Assembly: GCA_900316445.1 (NCBI GenBank)
Contig: ONCZ01000001.1
Location: 124,001-188,000, forward strand
DNA length: 64,000 nucleotides
Source of the DNA: an uncultured Prevotellaceae bacterium
GTDB lineage: Bacteria > Bacteroidota > Bacteroidia > Bacteroidales > Bacteroidaceae
Direction of reading: 5' to 3'
The translations under genes were made by a program, and so were the position numbers. Below, in pieces: positions 25,990 through 34,445 of the stretch (position 1 is its first letter; every line of letters begins with the position of its first letter). The notes beneath the pieces are model-generated. The model did no database searches and had not been told where the DNA came from. It saw nothing but the letters and a program-made list of their open reading frames with translations.

Positions 25990-27213
25990 ATGGATAGTCT
26001 GAAATACAAAATCGTGTTCTGTACACCTGCTCTCTATTCGGCTGGTGGCGTGGAAAGAGTGGTGTCCTTTAAAGCTGGATACTTTGCGGAGCAGTTGGGG
26101 TTTGATGTTACAATCATTGTGACGGAGGGTAAGGGGGGCGCTTGTTATTTCCCCATGTCCGACAAGGTGAAGGTCATCAATTTTGAATTGGGCTTTGAGG
26201 AGTTATGGAAAGCCTCGTTTATTAAAAAGGTATTTCTATATTTGACCAAGCAACGCCAGTATAAGAGGATGTTGAAAGCCGAGTTGATGCGTATCCGACC
26301 TGATATCACCATTAGTATGCTCCGACGTGAGATTAATTTCTTGACCGATATCACAGATGGTAGCAAGAAGATTGGTGAACTGCATGTGAACAGGGCTAAT
26401 TTCCGCAATTTTGAAGCCAACGATTCAAGTGGGTTGAAACGACTTTTTGCCAAATACTGGATGAAGAGTTTGGTGGGAAGGTTGAAACAGCTGGATCAGT
26501 TAGTGGTCCTGACGGATAAGAGCAAGGCCTCCTGGCCAGAACTGTCGAATGTGACAGTGATACCTGATCCGATTCCTTTATACCCACCCCCATACCCCCT
26601 CCCGAAAGGAGTGGGAATTAAAGTGAAAAGTGAAAAGTGTGCCAAACGGGTTGTTACGATCGGGCGATATACCTATCAGAAAGGATACGACTTGTTGTTA
26701 CAAGCTTGGGCGGAGGTGGAAAGTATGAAAAGTGAAGGAGTGAAAAGTGAAGAGTGGACATTGGATATTTATGGTCAGGGAGATCAGGCAGACTATCGTC
26801 AGTTGATGACGGAGTTGGGAATTGATACAAATCAGTGTCATCTGAATGGCCCGGTAGAAGATGTGGTCAAGGTATATCAAGATAGTTCTATCTTCGTATT
26901 GAGTTCTCGCTTTGAAGGTTTTGGCATGGGGATTGTGGAGGCGATGGCATGTGGATTGCCAGTGGTGTCATTTGACTGTCCGGCTGGGCCGGATGAGATT
27001 ATTACTGATGGGATAGATGGGCTTTTAGTACCTTCTGGCGATGTGCATACGCTGGCCGAAAAACTTATGGGTCTGATGTCTGATAAGGACCAGAGAAAAC
27101 GATTGGGGCAACGGGCCCGTCAGACTGTTCAACGTTATGATATGGAGGCTCTCGCCAATATGTGGACTGCATTGTTTGACAGGGTGTGTGGAATTGAAGG
27201 AGAGAAGGAGTAA
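25990..27213 (+). CDS. Glycosyltransferase family 4 with repeat-derived insertions
   Basis: 407 residues. N-terminal LYSAGGVERVVSFKAGYFAEQ; C-terminal TIGRYTYQKGYDLLLQAW, LDIYGQGDQADYRQLM and SRFEGFGMGIVEAMACGLPVVSFDCPAGPDEII (E-x7-E). Two stretches do not belong to the fold: residues about 196-217 (YPPPYPLPKGVGIKVKSEK), made by a CCCC palindrome plus GTGAAAAGTGAAAAG, and residues about 243-256 (ESMKSEGVKSEEW), made by the same simple repeat. Both fall in surface loops of the donor-binding domain, so activity may be kept. The C-terminus (GEGEKE-like) also runs into an AAGGAGAGAAGG repeat that abuts the next gene. Confidence 0.9.
   Translation: MDSLKYKIVFCTPALYSAGGVERVVSFKAGYFAEQLGFDVTIIVTEGKGGACYFPMSDKVKVINFELGFEELWKASFIKKVFLYLTKQRQYKRMLKAELMRIRPDITISMLRREINFLTDITDGSKKIGELHVNRANFRNFEANDSSGLKRLFAKYWMKSLVGRLKQLDQLVVLTDKSKASWPELSNVTVIPDPIPLYPPPYPLPKGVGIKVKSEKCAKRVVTIGRYTYQKGYDLLLQAWAEVESMKSEGVKSEEWTLDIYGQGDQADYRQLMTELGIDTNQCHLNGPVEDVVKVYQDSSIFVLSSRFEGFGMGIVEAMACGLPVVSFDCPAGPDEIITDGIDGLLVPSGDVHTLAEKLMGLMSDKDQRKRLGQRARQTVQRYDMEALANMWTALFDRVCGIEGEKE
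26582..26640. repeat. Palindrome plus GTGAAAAG repeat inside a glycosyltransferase gene
   Basis: CCCACCCCCATACCCCCTCCCGAAAGGAGTGGG-type palindrome (CCCTCCCGAAAGGAGTGGG core) joined to AAAGTGAAAAGTGAAAAGTG. It is in frame with the GT4 coding sequence. Confidence 0.78.
26718..26756. repeat. GTGAAAAG simple repeat inside a glycosyltransferase gene
   Basis: Imperfect tandem copies of GAAAAGTGAAGGAGT, in frame, encoding SMKSEGVKSEE. Confidence 0.75.
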
Positions 27214-27224
27214 GGAGAGAAGGT
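27198..27224. repeat. Direct repeat AAGGAGAGAAGG at a gene junction
   Basis: Two copies of AAGGAGAGAAGG separated by AGT, covering the end of the GT4 gene and the ribosome-binding region of the next gene (ATG 27227). The second copy is purine-rich and could act as a strong ribosome-binding site. Confidence 0.7.
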
Positions 27225-27226
27225 GT

Positions 27227-28276
27227 ATGGAAATGAGGTATGATGTGACCATAGGTATACCAGTGTATCAGGCAGAGCAATATCTGTCCCGAGCTTTGGA
27301 GTCTGCCTTGGCGCAGTCGTATCCGTCCATCGAGTTCTTGGTAGTGGATGATGGCAGTACCGATGATTCTTTGACGATAGTGGAAGATTTTCAGAAGAAT
27401 CACTCCCGTGGCACTGCTATTCGTCTGATTTCCCATGATCATAATTTAGGAGTGTCAGCAGCCAGAAACCGAATCATAGAAGAAGCATCTGGAGCTTATC
27501 TTTATTTCATGGATGCAGACGATGTGATTGCGGCGAATACCATTACTTTGCTGATGGATAGCCTTCAACGATATGAGGCGGAAATCGCTTTTGGCTCATA
27601 CGAAAAGATAAGGACCTCCCCCGACCCCTCCGAAGGAGGGGAGTGCCTGCGGGAGGTCTATCAGTATCCGGAACTCCAGTTGTTGGGGGAGGATCGGCTG
27701 GCTTCTTTTGCCTATCGGAAGTACGCCGGTATTCAGGGTTCTGCGTGTAATTATCTCGTCAATACTTCCCTTTTGCGAGACCACCATCATCGCTTTATCG
27801 ATACCGACTATTGGGAAGATTTGGTCTTTACCTTTGATTTGGTGACGTTTGTATCCAGGGCTGTTTTGTTGCCGGATATCACTTATTCTTATTTGTGCCA
27901 CGATAACTCCCTTTCCCGTTATCAGCAACGTAAACAGATTCGCAAAGAAGAAATCCTGAAAAATGCTAGAACCATTGATCATTTGCGAGAGACGTCTTCT
28001 ATATTATATAATAAGGTATATTTCTCCAATCGCTGTTACAACATTGTGATGACGGGGTTCTACATGGGCTGTAACGTGTTGAAACGACGACAGGCTATTA
28101 CACCTTCAATATCCGATGACGAAATCAGGTCGATGTTGGCACATCCTGCCACCTTCAGACAAATTTGCTGTTTCCGACAGTCTCGTTGGAAGAACTTGGC
28201 TTTGTATCTGCTTGGCAGGCTGCCTGCAAGGCTATGTGCGACGTTGATCCGTATCATGGGACAATTAAAGAGATAA
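27227..28276 (+). CDS. Glycosyltransferase family 2 with a palindromic insertion
   Basis: 349 residues from ATG at 27227 (MEMRYDVTIGIPVYQ), 13 bases after the previous stop. GT-A fold: SIEFLVVDDGSTDDS, LGVSAARNRIIEEA, and the DXD motif YFMDADDVI. Residues about 128-144 (RTSPDPSEGGECLREV) are encoded by the palindromic repeat at 27613-27658, inserted between the nucleotide-binding and acceptor-binding parts. A C-terminal amphipathic stretch (LALYLLGRLPARLCATLIRIM) may bind the membrane. Acceptor and donor are unknown. Confidence 0.9.
   Translation: MEMRYDVTIGIPVYQAEQYLSRALESALAQSYPSIEFLVVDDGSTDDSLTIVEDFQKNHSRGTAIRLISHDHNLGVSAARNRIIEEASGAYLYFMDADDVIAANTITLLMDSLQRYEAEIAFGSYEKIRTSPDPSEGGECLREVYQYPELQLLGEDRLASFAYRKYAGIQGSACNYLVNTSLLRDHHHRFIDTDYWEDLVFTFDLVTFVSRAVLLPDITYSYLCHDNSLSRYQQRKQIRKEEILKNARTIDHLRETSSILYNKVYFSNRCYNIVMTGFYMGCNVLKRRQAITPSISDDEIRSMLAHPATFRQICCFRQSRWKNLALYLLGRLPARLCATLIRIMGQLKR
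27613..27658. repeat. Palindromic repeat inside a GT2 gene
   Basis: Outer arms GACCTCCC (27613-27620) and GGGAGGTC (27651-27658), inner perfect palindrome CCCCTCC-GAA-GGAGGGG (27625-27641). It is translated in frame as SPDPSEGGE. Confidence 0.88.
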
Positions 28277-28297
28277 AAAATTTAAGAATTGAAATAT

Positions 28298-29155
28298 ATG
28301 GCAAAATGGTACGATAAATATCAGAGTATTTACGGAAAACCTTATAGCGAGATTCCTCAGGAAATCATAGATGGAACTCGTAAGAGGTTGGTTGCATTAC
28401 AGAGTGATGAGCCCTTAGCTTCTATTGTTGTTATTGCTTATAATGAGGAAGCTCATCTGCAGGCTTGCTTGTGGGCTCTTAGTGAGATAAGATGTAAGTA
28501 TCCTGTGGAAATTATTGGTGTTGATAATGATTCCAAAGATCGTACAGCAGAAATCTTTGAAAAGTCAGGCATCCCATTTTATACGGAGTATCAACATTCA
28601 TGTGGCTATGCTCGACGTTGTGGATTACAACATTCTAGAGGCAAATTTTATTTTGATGTGGATAGTGACACGCTTTATCCTCCTATGTATTATGAACTAA
28701 TGCTGGACCAGTTGTTGAAGCCAGGAGTAGTAGCAGTTTCTGCTACATGGAGCTATTTCCCTGATGCCAATCATTCTAAATTCGGTCTGAAGATGTTTGA
28801 ACTCTGTCGAGACTTGTTTCTATGGATTCAGCATTTCAAACGTCCAGAATTAAGTGTTCGCGGATTGGTGTTTGCCTATAATGCAGAGTTAGGCAAGAAA
28901 GAGGAATATCGAGTCGATATTATTCGTGGCGAAGATGGTTCTATGGCTTTGTCATTGAAGAAATATGGTAAAATCAAGTTTGTCAGAGACCGTCGCTGTC
29001 GTGCGATAACTGGTTATGGCACAATTGGGAATCAATCTATGTGGCAGAGTTTTGTGGATCATGTGAAGATTCAGAGCAAAGGTATTACTCGCATTTTCTA
29101 TAAGAAAGATCATTATGAGGATCGTGATGACAACCTGGTAAATCCGAATGTATGA
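28298..29155 (+). CDS. Glycosyltransferase family 2
   Basis: 285 residues from ATG at 28298 (MAKWYDKYQ); a TTG three codons upstream is less likely. Core blocks PLASIVVIAYNEEAHLQACL, EIIGVDNDSKDRTAEIF and FYFDVDSDTLYPPMYYE (DVDSD as the metal-binding DXD). Then IIRGEDGSMALSLKKYG matches the ED catalytic motif. Probably cytoplasmic with loose membrane contact. Its stop overlaps the next ATG (ATGA at 29152-29155), so the genes are coupled. From here to 34.4 kb base composition is clearly more AT-rich than at 1-20 kb. Confidence 0.9.
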   Translation: MAKWYDKYQSIYGKPYSEIPQEIIDGTRKRLVALQSDEPLASIVVIAYNEEAHLQACLWALSEIRCKYPVEIIGVDNDSKDRTAEIFEKSGIPFYTEYQHSCGYARRCGLQHSRGKFYFDVDSDTLYPPMYYELMLDQLLKPGVVAVSATWSYFPDANHSKFGLKMFELCRDLFLWIQHFKRPELSVRGLVFAYNAELGKKEEYRVDIIRGEDGSMALSLKKYGKIKFVRDRRCRAITGYGTIGNQSMWQSFVDHVKIQSKGITRIFYKKDHYEDRDDNLVNPNV

Positions 29156-30276
29156 GATTATTGTATGTTACCGACGCACTGGCTATCTATGGTGGTCTAG
29201 AACGCATTCTCGTTGATAAGGCAAATAGATTCTCTGAGGAATCAGGCTATGAGGTGTTTTTGATAACTGTTAATCAAGGAAAACACCCGATAGTATATCC
29301 ATTGAATCCTCAGGTGAAATACATGGATATAGGAATCCAGTTTCACCAAATTTACAATTGTAAAGGTGTTCGGAAATTATGGAAATTTATCCAACTGAGA
29401 TGGCGATACCAGCGTCGGATTAAGGAGATAATTGGAGAAATTGCACCAGATATAATTATTTGTCTTAGAATAGAACTGACAGGGGCTATTATCAAGGTCA
29501 AGAAGGATATTCCAATCATATACGAGGCTCATACGTTTTGGAGAGGGCCACGGCAATTTGCAGCAAAGTATCTTCCATTTTTATTACTATATGGTAAAAT
29601 AGATGAGACAGCTATGCAGAAGATAGTAGCATTGACGGAGGGAGATGCAGCTGAATGGAGAAAAATAACTCCTCGAGTTTGTGCGATTCCAAATATTGTC
29701 AATTTAAACAAAACGGGTAGGCTTAGTGATTGTGAAGCAAAATCTGTGATTTTTGTGGGACGGTTAGCTAAGCAGAAGGATATTGGTAGTCTTTTGGGAA
29801 TATGGAATCTTGTACATCAGACGCATCCCGATTGGGAATTACGAATATTTGCAGACTATGGGAATGAGGATAATATATGGCGTCCGATTATTGAACAGAT
29901 GGATGCTCATATATCACTATATCCGCCAACACCATATATTATTGATGAGTATTTAAAAAGTTCTATTTTTGTGCTTACTTCAGTTTTTGAGCCCTTTGGT
30001 TTAGTCCTTCCTGAGGCAATGAGCTGTGGCCTGCCTGTTGTGGCATTTGATTGTCCTTATGGTCCTGCAAGTATTATTACGGATGAAGTGGATGGTTTCT
30101 TAATACCTAATCGTGATATCCACCTTTTTGCAGTAAAGGTGTGTCTCTTGATGGAAGATAAATCTTTACGGCTCAAGATGGGAAAGGCTGGCTCTATTTC
30201 TTCTCTTCGATATGATGTAGGCAATATAATTCCCCAATGGAAACAATTATTTGAGCAGTTGACAGAAGAAAAATAG
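29152..30276 (+). CDS. Glycosyltransferase family 4
   Basis: 374 residues. N-terminal LAIYGGLERILVDKANRFSEE; C-terminal VIFVGRLAKQKDIGSLLGIW, SVFEPFGLVLPEAMSCGLPVVAFDCPYGPASII (E-x7-E). It resembles the GT4 proteins at 25990 and 31099, so the three are probably diverged paralogues adding different residues of one repeat unit. Last gene of the operon that starts at 25990. The next gene has its own promoter. Confidence 0.9.
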   Translation: MRLLYVTDALAIYGGLERILVDKANRFSEESGYEVFLITVNQGKHPIVYPLNPQVKYMDIGIQFHQIYNCKGVRKLWKFIQLRWRYQRRIKEIIGEIAPDIIICLRIELTGAIIKVKKDIPIIYEAHTFWRGPRQFAAKYLPFLLLYGKIDETAMQKIVALTEGDAAEWRKITPRVCAIPNIVNLNKTGRLSDCEAKSVIFVGRLAKQKDIGSLLGIWNLVHQTHPDWELRIFADYGNEDNIWRPIIEQMDAHISLYPPTPYIIDEYLKSSIFVLTSVFEPFGLVLPEAMSCGLPVVAFDCPYGPASIITDEVDGFLIPNRDIHLFAVKVCLLMEDKSLRLKMGKAGSISSLRYDVGNIIPQWKQLFEQLTEEK

Positions 30277-30284
30277 CTTTTTTT

Positions 30285-30315
30285 TTTGATAATTTGAATA
30301 AAAACCTTATCTTTG
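30285..30315 (+). promoter_or_regulatory. Promoter giving a predicted leaderless transcript
   Basis: TTTG (30285-30288), 19 bases, TATCTTTG (30308-30315). The ATG at 30320 is only 5 bases after the -7 box, so transcription should begin at or next to the start codon. Confidence 0.75.
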
Positions 30316-30319
30316 CATC

Positions 30320-31090
30320 ATGATATCTAAAATTATACATCTATGTTGGCTGAGTGGCGATCCTTATCCTGCAAAGATTATCCGATGCCTTAAAACCTGG
30401 GATAAGTATCTTCCAGATTATGAAGTGATGCTTTGGGACACTAATCGTTTCGATCTGAATTCATCTATCTGGGTACGTCAGGCTTTTGAGAAGAAGAAAT
30501 ATGCTTTTGCAGCGGACTATATCCGTTTCTATGCCCTTTATCATTACGGTGGTGTCTATTTAGACTCCGATGTAGAGGTGTTAAAAAGTTTTAATGATTT
30601 GCTTGATCTCCCCTATTTTATAGGAGCGGAAAAAGCCCAGACCCCAGAGGCTGCCATTATGGGTGCTGAAAAGGGATGCGACTGGATTAAGGCATGCTTG
30701 GATTATTACCAGGATCGCCCTTTTATCAATGAAGATGGGAGTTTGAATATTCAGACAGTGCCGGATATTATGATTCATCAGATTGAACAGATCAAACCTA
30801 TTCGGGTACTTTCTTTAGAGGATAGTTTGAATATCAGAAAATTGGATATGCAAAAAGAAGTGTTGGAATTCAATGATGCTTTCTTCTCTCCTAAGGTGTT
30901 TGATTCTCGAGAGGTGGAAATAACACCATATACATACACCATTCATCATTATCAAAACTCATGGTTCTCTCCTAAGGCAAAAGCCTATTACCGTAGTCGG
31001 GCTTTCTTAGTGAAGATCTTTGGTCAGAAATTTGTTCGTAAGGCTGAGGTGACATTAATGCCTTGGAAATTTAAAAAACATAAAGAATAG
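30320..31090 (+). CDS. GT32-type glycosyltransferase with DXD motif (capsular glycan synthesis)
   Basis: 256 residues. The N-terminus MISKIIHLCWLSGDPYP is the standard start of this family (PF04488-like), which confirms the ATG at 30320. The DXD motif lies in DYIRFYALYHYGGVYLDSDVEV, and KIIHLCW binds donor. These enzymes transfer Gal, Man or similar residues onto lipid-linked or capsular glycans. It is followed 8 bases later by a GT4 gene in the same operon, which appears to run on through the polyol-phosphate genes to 36.2 kb. Confidence 0.9.
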   Translation: MISKIIHLCWLSGDPYPAKIIRCLKTWDKYLPDYEVMLWDTNRFDLNSSIWVRQAFEKKKYAFAADYIRFYALYHYGGVYLDSDVEVLKSFNDLLDLPYFIGAEKAQTPEAAIMGAEKGCDWIKACLDYYQDRPFINEDGSLNIQTVPDIMIHQIEQIKPIRVLSLEDSLNIRKLDMQKEVLEFNDAFFSPKVFDSREVEITPYTYTIHHYQNSWFSPKAKAYYRSRAFLVKIFGQKFVRKAEVTLMPWKFKKHKE

Positions 31091-31098
31091 CAAGTGGG

Positions 31099-32259
31099 AT
31101 GAGAATACTGATTATACATCGGTCTTTTGCATTAGTCGGTGGCGCAGAACGTGTTATTACAGACAAAGCAAATTATCTGGCTAACGAAGGCCATCAATTG
31201 ATGCTGGTCAGTTATGAACAGGGTGACCACCCTCTCCCTTATGAACTTCATCCCTCTGTACAGTATAGGGATTTGGATTGCCGTTTCTTTACATTATCTA
31301 AGCATTCGACTCTAAAACATCTGTACCTATATTTCCGTCTAAAAAAGCAGTTTAGGAATAATCTACATTCAGTTGTCCATGAATTCAAACCTGAGGTTGT
31401 TGTGTTGGCTTCTGACTGGCAAACGCTTATGGGAGCGGTGATATATTCCGTTAATCCAGTGTCTGTGATTGCTGAATTCCATAATACATACGATCATGTT
31501 ATGCGGAAAGTGGGCACATCTGAGGGATGGCTAAAGTCAAAGCTAACTCAACTATATTATCGTCAGACAATTAAGAGTTTTGGAAAGTGCGCACAGCTTG
31601 TAACATTGACAGAAGGTGATGCAAAATGTTGGAGGCAACATTTTAATAACGTTACAGTTATTCCAAATCCATTGACTTTCTATCCAGATGTAATAGATGA
31701 TATATCGAAGGAACATGGTCGTATTATCTTTGTTGGTCGTTTTAATCATGAGAAACGTATTGACCGACTGATAACTGCCTTTTCAATGATTGCAGACAAA
31801 TATCCAGATTGGCATGTAGATATTTTTGGTGAAGGTAATGAAAAGGATAAATTGTTAAAACAGATATCATCGATGGATTTAGAGGGTAGAGTTGTAATAC
31901 ATGAACCGACTAGTGCAATCTATGATGAGTATAAACGTAGTGAGATGTTAGTTCTATGTTCAGAACATGAAGCTTATTCGTTGGTTTTGGTCGAAGCGAT
32001 GTCTTGTGGCGTTCCGTGTGTCTCTATGGATTGTCCTTGTGGCCCTCGTGAGATTATTAAAGATGGTGTCAATGGTCTTTTGTCTAAAGATGGTGATGTG
32101 GAAGACTTGTCTGCAAAAATAGAGTGGATGATAATTCATGATGTTAAGCGAGTTGTAATGGGAAGAAATGCACGTGATTATGCAGCAACTCGTAAACAAT
32201 CTGTTGTTATGAAAGAATGGGAGAATTTGTATATTGGATTTGCTAGATTAAGAAGATGA
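31099..32259 (+). CDS. Glycosyltransferase family 4
   Basis: 386 residues. N-terminal LVGGAERVITDKANYLANEG; C-terminal IIFVGRFNHEKRIDRLITAF, VDIFGEGNEKDKLL, SEHEAYSLVLVEAMSCGVPCVSMDCPCGPREII with the E-x7-E pair. Its first 40 residues are the closest intact match in the window to the gene remnant at 40672-40776. Overlaps the next gene by 4 bases (ATGA). Sugar specificity unknown. Confidence 0.9.
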   Translation: MRILIIHRSFALVGGAERVITDKANYLANEGHQLMLVSYEQGDHPLPYELHPSVQYRDLDCRFFTLSKHSTLKHLYLYFRLKKQFRNNLHSVVHEFKPEVVVLASDWQTLMGAVIYSVNPVSVIAEFHNTYDHVMRKVGTSEGWLKSKLTQLYYRQTIKSFGKCAQLVTLTEGDAKCWRQHFNNVTVIPNPLTFYPDVIDDISKEHGRIIFVGRFNHEKRIDRLITAFSMIADKYPDWHVDIFGEGNEKDKLLKQISSMDLEGRVVIHEPTSAIYDEYKRSEMLVLCSEHEAYSLVLVEAMSCGVPCVSMDCPCGPREIIKDGVNGLLSKDGDVEDLSAKIEWMIIHDVKRVVMGRNARDYAATRKQSVVMKEWENLYIGFARLRR

Positions 32260-33227
32260 AAGAGCCTATAAAGAAATTAAGTGTTATTGTTCCAATATAT
32301 AACGTAGAAAAATATATTAAGGACTGTGTCTTGTCGATTTATAGACAAGGCCTTTCTGATGAGGATTTTGAAGTTATACTCGTTAATGATGGAACAGAAG
32401 ATAATAGTCTCGAAAGAATAAAAGATATTTGTACTCTTCACAATAATCTTTTCATTATTAATCAAGAGAACCAAGGTTTGTCTTGTGCTAGAAATACTGG
32501 TTTGTTATATGTGAAAGGAGATTATGTTATTTTTTTAGACTCTGATGATTTGCTTGCAGAAGGAAGTGTTGCTCCTTTGTTGGAATTAGCACTATCATCA
32601 GATGTGGATTTATTGGTTGCCGATTTCTTGAGATTGTCTGATGAAGAAATATTGAAATATAAAAGAACGGATGAAAAGCCATGTGGAGTATTAAAATCTG
32701 GATCACAATTGTTTTTGGAAGATTTGAATCCAGGCCAGAGTTATGTTTGGCGTACTATATATAAAAGAAGCTTCCTGTTGAAGAATGAATTGAAATTTAT
32801 ATCAGGTATCTGTTATGAAGATATTCCTTTTACACCCGAATGCTATTTGAAGGCCCATGTATGTCTAAGAGTTAATTCGGTATTCTATTTGTATCGGATG
32901 GGTCATAGCTCAATAACTTCTAATATGGATAAAAAAAAGGCTATGGATTTGAATAAGGTAATTGAAAGAATTTGGAATTTTAAAGATATGAAATGTTTAA
33001 GTGAAGAAGTGCGTCGACGGCTTATGGATAATCTTTTTTCCACATTCTCTTTTGAGCTTTGGTGTATATCTCATAATAAAAATGTATTTATATGTAGGAA
33101 AGAAATAGTTAAAGACTTAATGAAAAGAGTTCCAAATATATGGTTTAACAATAACCTCAAACAATTAACAGTATCATTATTATTCAGGGCGGTACCTGAT
33201 TTTTATTTAAAAATTCGATCAATATGA
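32256..33227 (+). CDS. Glycosyltransferase family 2
   Basis: 323 residues. KLSVIVPIYNVEKYIKDCVLSIYRQG, FEVILVNDGTEDNSLERI, NQGLSCARNTGL and the DXD YVIFLDSDDLL. ICYEDIPFTPECY supplies an ED motif. Very similar in layout to the GT2 at 41651-42694 (both have NQENQGLS.ARN and GI.YEDIPF or GIYVQDKPF), so these are paralogues in different operons. AT-rich codons. A 60-base gap with no promoter consensus follows. Confidence 0.9.
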   Translation: MKEPIKKLSVIVPIYNVEKYIKDCVLSIYRQGLSDEDFEVILVNDGTEDNSLERIKDICTLHNNLFIINQENQGLSCARNTGLLYVKGDYVIFLDSDDLLAEGSVAPLLELALSSDVDLLVADFLRLSDEEILKYKRTDEKPCGVLKSGSQLFLEDLNPGQSYVWRTIYKRSFLLKNELKFISGICYEDIPFTPECYLKAHVCLRVNSVFYLYRMGHSSITSNMDKKKAMDLNKVIERIWNFKDMKCLSEEVRRRLMDNLFSTFSFELWCISHNKNVFICRKEIVKDLMKRVPNIWFNNNLKQLTVSLLFRAVPDFYLKIRSI

Positions 33228-33287
33228 GCTCTTCTAAAGATTAATTATGTAACTAATTGGTATCATCAAATTGTAATTGTTTGATTT

Positions 33288-34424
33288 ATGAAACTGAAAT
33301 ACATATTTGGCCAGATTGTTAATAATATTTTGGCAGTTCTGCCAAAACGAAACAAGATAGTGCTTGTTAATTTCTTAGGGCGTGGATATGGTGATAGCCC
33401 TAAGTATATTGCAGAGGAAATAATGCGTCAGTCTTTACCATATGATCTTGTTTGGTTAGTCTATGATATGAATGATATTTTTCCTGATGGAATACGAAAA
33501 GTCAAGTTTTATAGTTTGAAATCCCGTTATGAATTGTCAACAGCCCGGGTTATTATCAGTAACACTAAGGCAAGATTGCCATATTCTAAGAAAAAAGCGC
33601 AGTATTATATTCAGACTTGGCACGGAGGTTTTGGTGTTAAATATATAGAGAAAGATATTGAGCAGTTCTTACCAGATGATTATGTGCGAGATAGTAAATA
33701 TGATTCATCTATAACCGATTTGATTCTTTCTGGAAGTGATTTTCAAACACAAGTAATAAAAGATTCTTTTTGGTATGATGGGGAGATATTCATGAAGGGT
33801 ATTCCAAGAAATGATATCTTTTTTAATTATACCCGAGAAACAATTTCGAAATTAAAGAAGTTGTATGGATTTGAGGAGGATATAAAGATAGTGATTTATG
33901 CGCCAACTTTCAGAAGGAATGGAAATGTTGATGTGTACCAACTAAATGCTCATAAATTGCTTCAGACCTTAAGAGAGAAAACTGGAGATGTTTGGAAACT
34001 AATAATCAGATTACACCCAGGTATTGCTGGTAAGAGAGGTATATTTCATTATGATAATGATGTGATTGATGGCTCTTCTTTTGCCGATTCACAGGAGCTT
34101 CTTGTATTATCTGATTTGTTGATAACAGATTTCTCGTCTATGATGATGGATTTTTCTATCATGAGAAAGCCTGTGTTTTTATTTATTCTGGACTTAGAAG
34201 ATTATATTAAGGATGCAGGTGGAGTCCGTCCCATTTTTTACAATCTTCCCTTCTCTATGGCGCATTCCAATGAAGAATTAAATGAAACAATAAGAGAATT
34301 TGATATTAGTGATTATCACAATCTTTTGGATAGTTTTATGCATAAATACTTTCGTAGTTATGATGATGGTCATGCTTCGGAATATGTGGTGGAAAGAATA
34401 AAGAAAATCATGGGTTCAGAATAG
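33288..34424 (+). CDS. TagB/TagF-like CDP-glycerol/ribitol phosphotransferase
   Basis: 378 residues. Blocks of the PF04464 family: YYIQTWHGGFGVKYIEKD (the W-H-G motif at about 111-113), IVIYAPTFRRNG, IIRLHPGI and SDLLITDFSSMMMDFSIMRKPVFLF. Enzymes of this family move glycerol-phosphate or ribitol-phosphate from the CDP-activated polyol to a growing polymer or to a lipid-linked sugar, as in teichoic acids. In this Gram-negative setting the product is probably a polyol-phosphate branch of the surface glycan. The neighbouring cytidylyltransferase could make the donor, which supports this. Confidence 0.88.
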   Translation: MKLKYIFGQIVNNILAVLPKRNKIVLVNFLGRGYGDSPKYIAEEIMRQSLPYDLVWLVYDMNDIFPDGIRKVKFYSLKSRYELSTARVIISNTKARLPYSKKKAQYYIQTWHGGFGVKYIEKDIEQFLPDDYVRDSKYDSSITDLILSGSDFQTQVIKDSFWYDGEIFMKGIPRNDIFFNYTRETISKLKKLYGFEEDIKIVIYAPTFRRNGNVDVYQLNAHKLLQTLREKTGDVWKLIIRLHPGIAGKRGIFHYDNDVIDGSSFADSQELLVLSDLLITDFSSMMMDFSIMRKPVFLFILDLEDYIKDAGGVRPIFYNLPFSMAHSNEELNETIREFDISDYHNLLDSFMHKYFRSYDDGHASEYVVERIKKIMGSE

Positions 34425-34445
34425 CCTTTTTAGAATTATTTTTTT

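Noticed and set aside
33228-33287. Promoter between the GT2 and the TagB/F-like gene
   Set aside because: ATCAAATTGTAATTGTTTGAT is a small palindrome but no TTTG/TAnnTTTG pair with correct spacing is present.
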